Source: BD2-11 sp965115885
GTDB taxonomy: Bacteria; Gemmatimonadota; Gemmatimonadetes; Longimicrobiales; Gaopeijiaceae
Length of the DNA stretch: 64,000 nt
Direction: 5' to 3'
Assembly (NCBI GenBank): GCA_965115885.1
Contig: OZ220479.1
Location: forward strand, 2,356,001-2,420,000
A model generated the notes under the pieces. It was not told the DNA's origin and made no database searches. It saw only the letters and a program-made list of their open reading frames with translations. This document shows positions 63,333 through 64,000 of the stretch, piece after piece (the stretch's first letter is position 1; each line of letters starts with the position of its first letter). The translations under genes and the position numbers were made by a program.

Positions 63333-64000
63333 AGGCTGCGAGCCGGAGGGATCGGATCGCGGCCCAGCTGGCGGATTTGAAGATGCCCGGGGCGCTCGAG
63401 GCGCTGGACGAGGTGTTCAGGCGAGTGGACGGCGGGGAGTACACGGCGGGCGAGGGGATCGAGCGTCTGCTCGGGGCGCAGATCGAGCTGCGCAACGGTC
63501 GTCGCTTGACGGCGGCGATGCGGTCGAGTCGTCTGCCGGGACTGAAGACGCTGGCGGAGTTCGACTTCACGTTCCAGCCGTCGATCGATCGTCAGCAGGT
63601 CGAGTCGTTGCACGAGCTGGGGTTCCTGGAGCGGAAGGAGAACGTGGTGATCCTGGGTCCTCCCGGAGTCGGGAAGACGCACATCGCGATCAGCTTGGCG
63701 GTTGCGGCGGCCGAGGCGGGGCGGAGGATCTACTTCGGCACGCTGGCCGCGCTGGTCGAGTCGCTGGAGGAGGCGCACGCGGCGGGCAGGCTGAAGCGTC
63801 GGCTGAAGACGTTGATGCATCCGGCGTTGCTCGTGGTGGACGAGATCGGGTATCTGCCGGTGACGTCGAACGGAGCGCGTCTGTTCTTCCAGCTGGTCAA
63901 CGGGCGTTACGGGCGGGCGTCGACGGTGTTGACGTCGAACAAGCCGTATCAGCAGTGGGGCGAGGTGCTGCACGACGAGGTGATGGCGGCCGCGTTGTTG
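63329..64000 (+). CDS. istB: IS21-family ATP-binding helper IstB, truncated by window end
   Basis: The GTG overlaps the istA TGA. The product has the IstB N-terminus (QLADLKMPGALEALDEV) and an AAA+ core with Walker A LGPPGVGKTHIAI, Walker B LLVVDEIGYLP and sensor-1 STVLTSNKP. About 224 residues are present; the C-terminus is outside the window. IstB regulates IstA oligomers and target choice. Confidence 0.92.
   Translation, partial: MKAASRRDRIAAQLADLKMPGALEALDEVFRRVDGGEYTAGEGIERLLGAQIELRNGRRLTAAMRSSRLPGLKTLAEFDFTFQPSIDRQQVESLHELGFLERKENVVILGPPGVGKTHIAISLAVAAAEAGRRIYFGTLAALVESLEEAHAAGRLKRRLKTLMHPALLVVDEIGYLPVTSNGARLFFQLVNGRYGRASTVLTSNKPYQQWGEVLHDEVMAAALL

Larger units (their letters stand above)
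62092..64000 (+). mobile_element. IS21-family element (right part beyond the window)
   Basis: istA and istB overlap in a GTGA, as is usual for IS21. The left end carries three TGCACACTTT repeats (62111, 62135, 62171), the expected multiple transposase-binding sites. The left limit is placed near the TGTGTGTTACC at about 62092; the exact end and duplication cannot be fixed without the right end. Confidence 0.85.

Overview
The window is GC-rich bacterial chromosomal DNA. A SusC/SusD outer-membrane pair, a BNR-repeat exoprotein, an S9 peptidase, many lipoprotein or Sec signals and short intergenic gaps point to a diderm heterotroph. The high GC makes Gemmatimonadota (possibly a host- or sponge-associated lineage) the best guess; this is an inference from gene content, with no rRNA or marker gene to prove it. 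I see no CRISPR array and no tRNA or rRNA gene.

Layout. 1-2.1 kb: the end of an insertion sequence (IS) truncates an OLD-like ATPase/TOPRIM gene, which sits beside an hsdM remnant. 2.3-6.6 kb: sixA, a small ORF, and a flotillin/NfeD pair split by an IS3 element. 6.9-8.3 kb: an orphan AbrB antitoxin with a decayed PIN toxin, then a DUF411 lipoprotein. 8.3-10.9 kb: a SAM-I riboswitch ahead of metX and metB. 10.9-15.1 kb: relics, a TM2 protein and a Tat-exported amidohydrolase. 15.4-18.75 kb: an IS graveyard in which an ISNCY-like piece, an IS110 gene broken by an intact IS1182-like element, and a solo IS3 end lie nose to tail. 18.75-23.5 kb: an outer-membrane protein and an S9 peptidase. 23.6-29.2 kb: a two-gene restriction-modification system whose endonuclease leader carries a C13 tract. 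29.3-40.8 kb: CapA, the BNR protein and a very large Cna_B/CarboxypepD_reg-type lipoprotein gene split by a 1,036-bp phage-like cassette. 41-48.3 kb: a minus-strand cluster (secreted triple-Rid protein, Gfo/Idh oxidoreductase, amidase, RecQ, SulP). 48.6-53.6 kb: an NTT-like transporter and an FAD oxidoreductase converge on one CTAG, into which a MITE and an IS1182 element have inserted; then an acyl-CoA thioesterase. 53.7-60.3 kb: SusC/SusD and small lipoproteins. 60.4-64 kb: broken fbp and cpaF genes and an IS21 element running off the window.

Themes. The strongest novelties are (i) mobile elements that target CTAG, including a tandem insertion exactly at the shared stop codons of two convergent genes that leaves both genes intact; (ii) a phage-like operon fragment bounded by GTTC inside a surface-protein gene whose removal restores one 1,545-residue reading frame; (iii) a possible phase-variable endonuclease; and (iv) a single-chain triple Rid protein. 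Several disruptions sit in homopolymers, so some apparent pseudogenes could be residual sequencing error.
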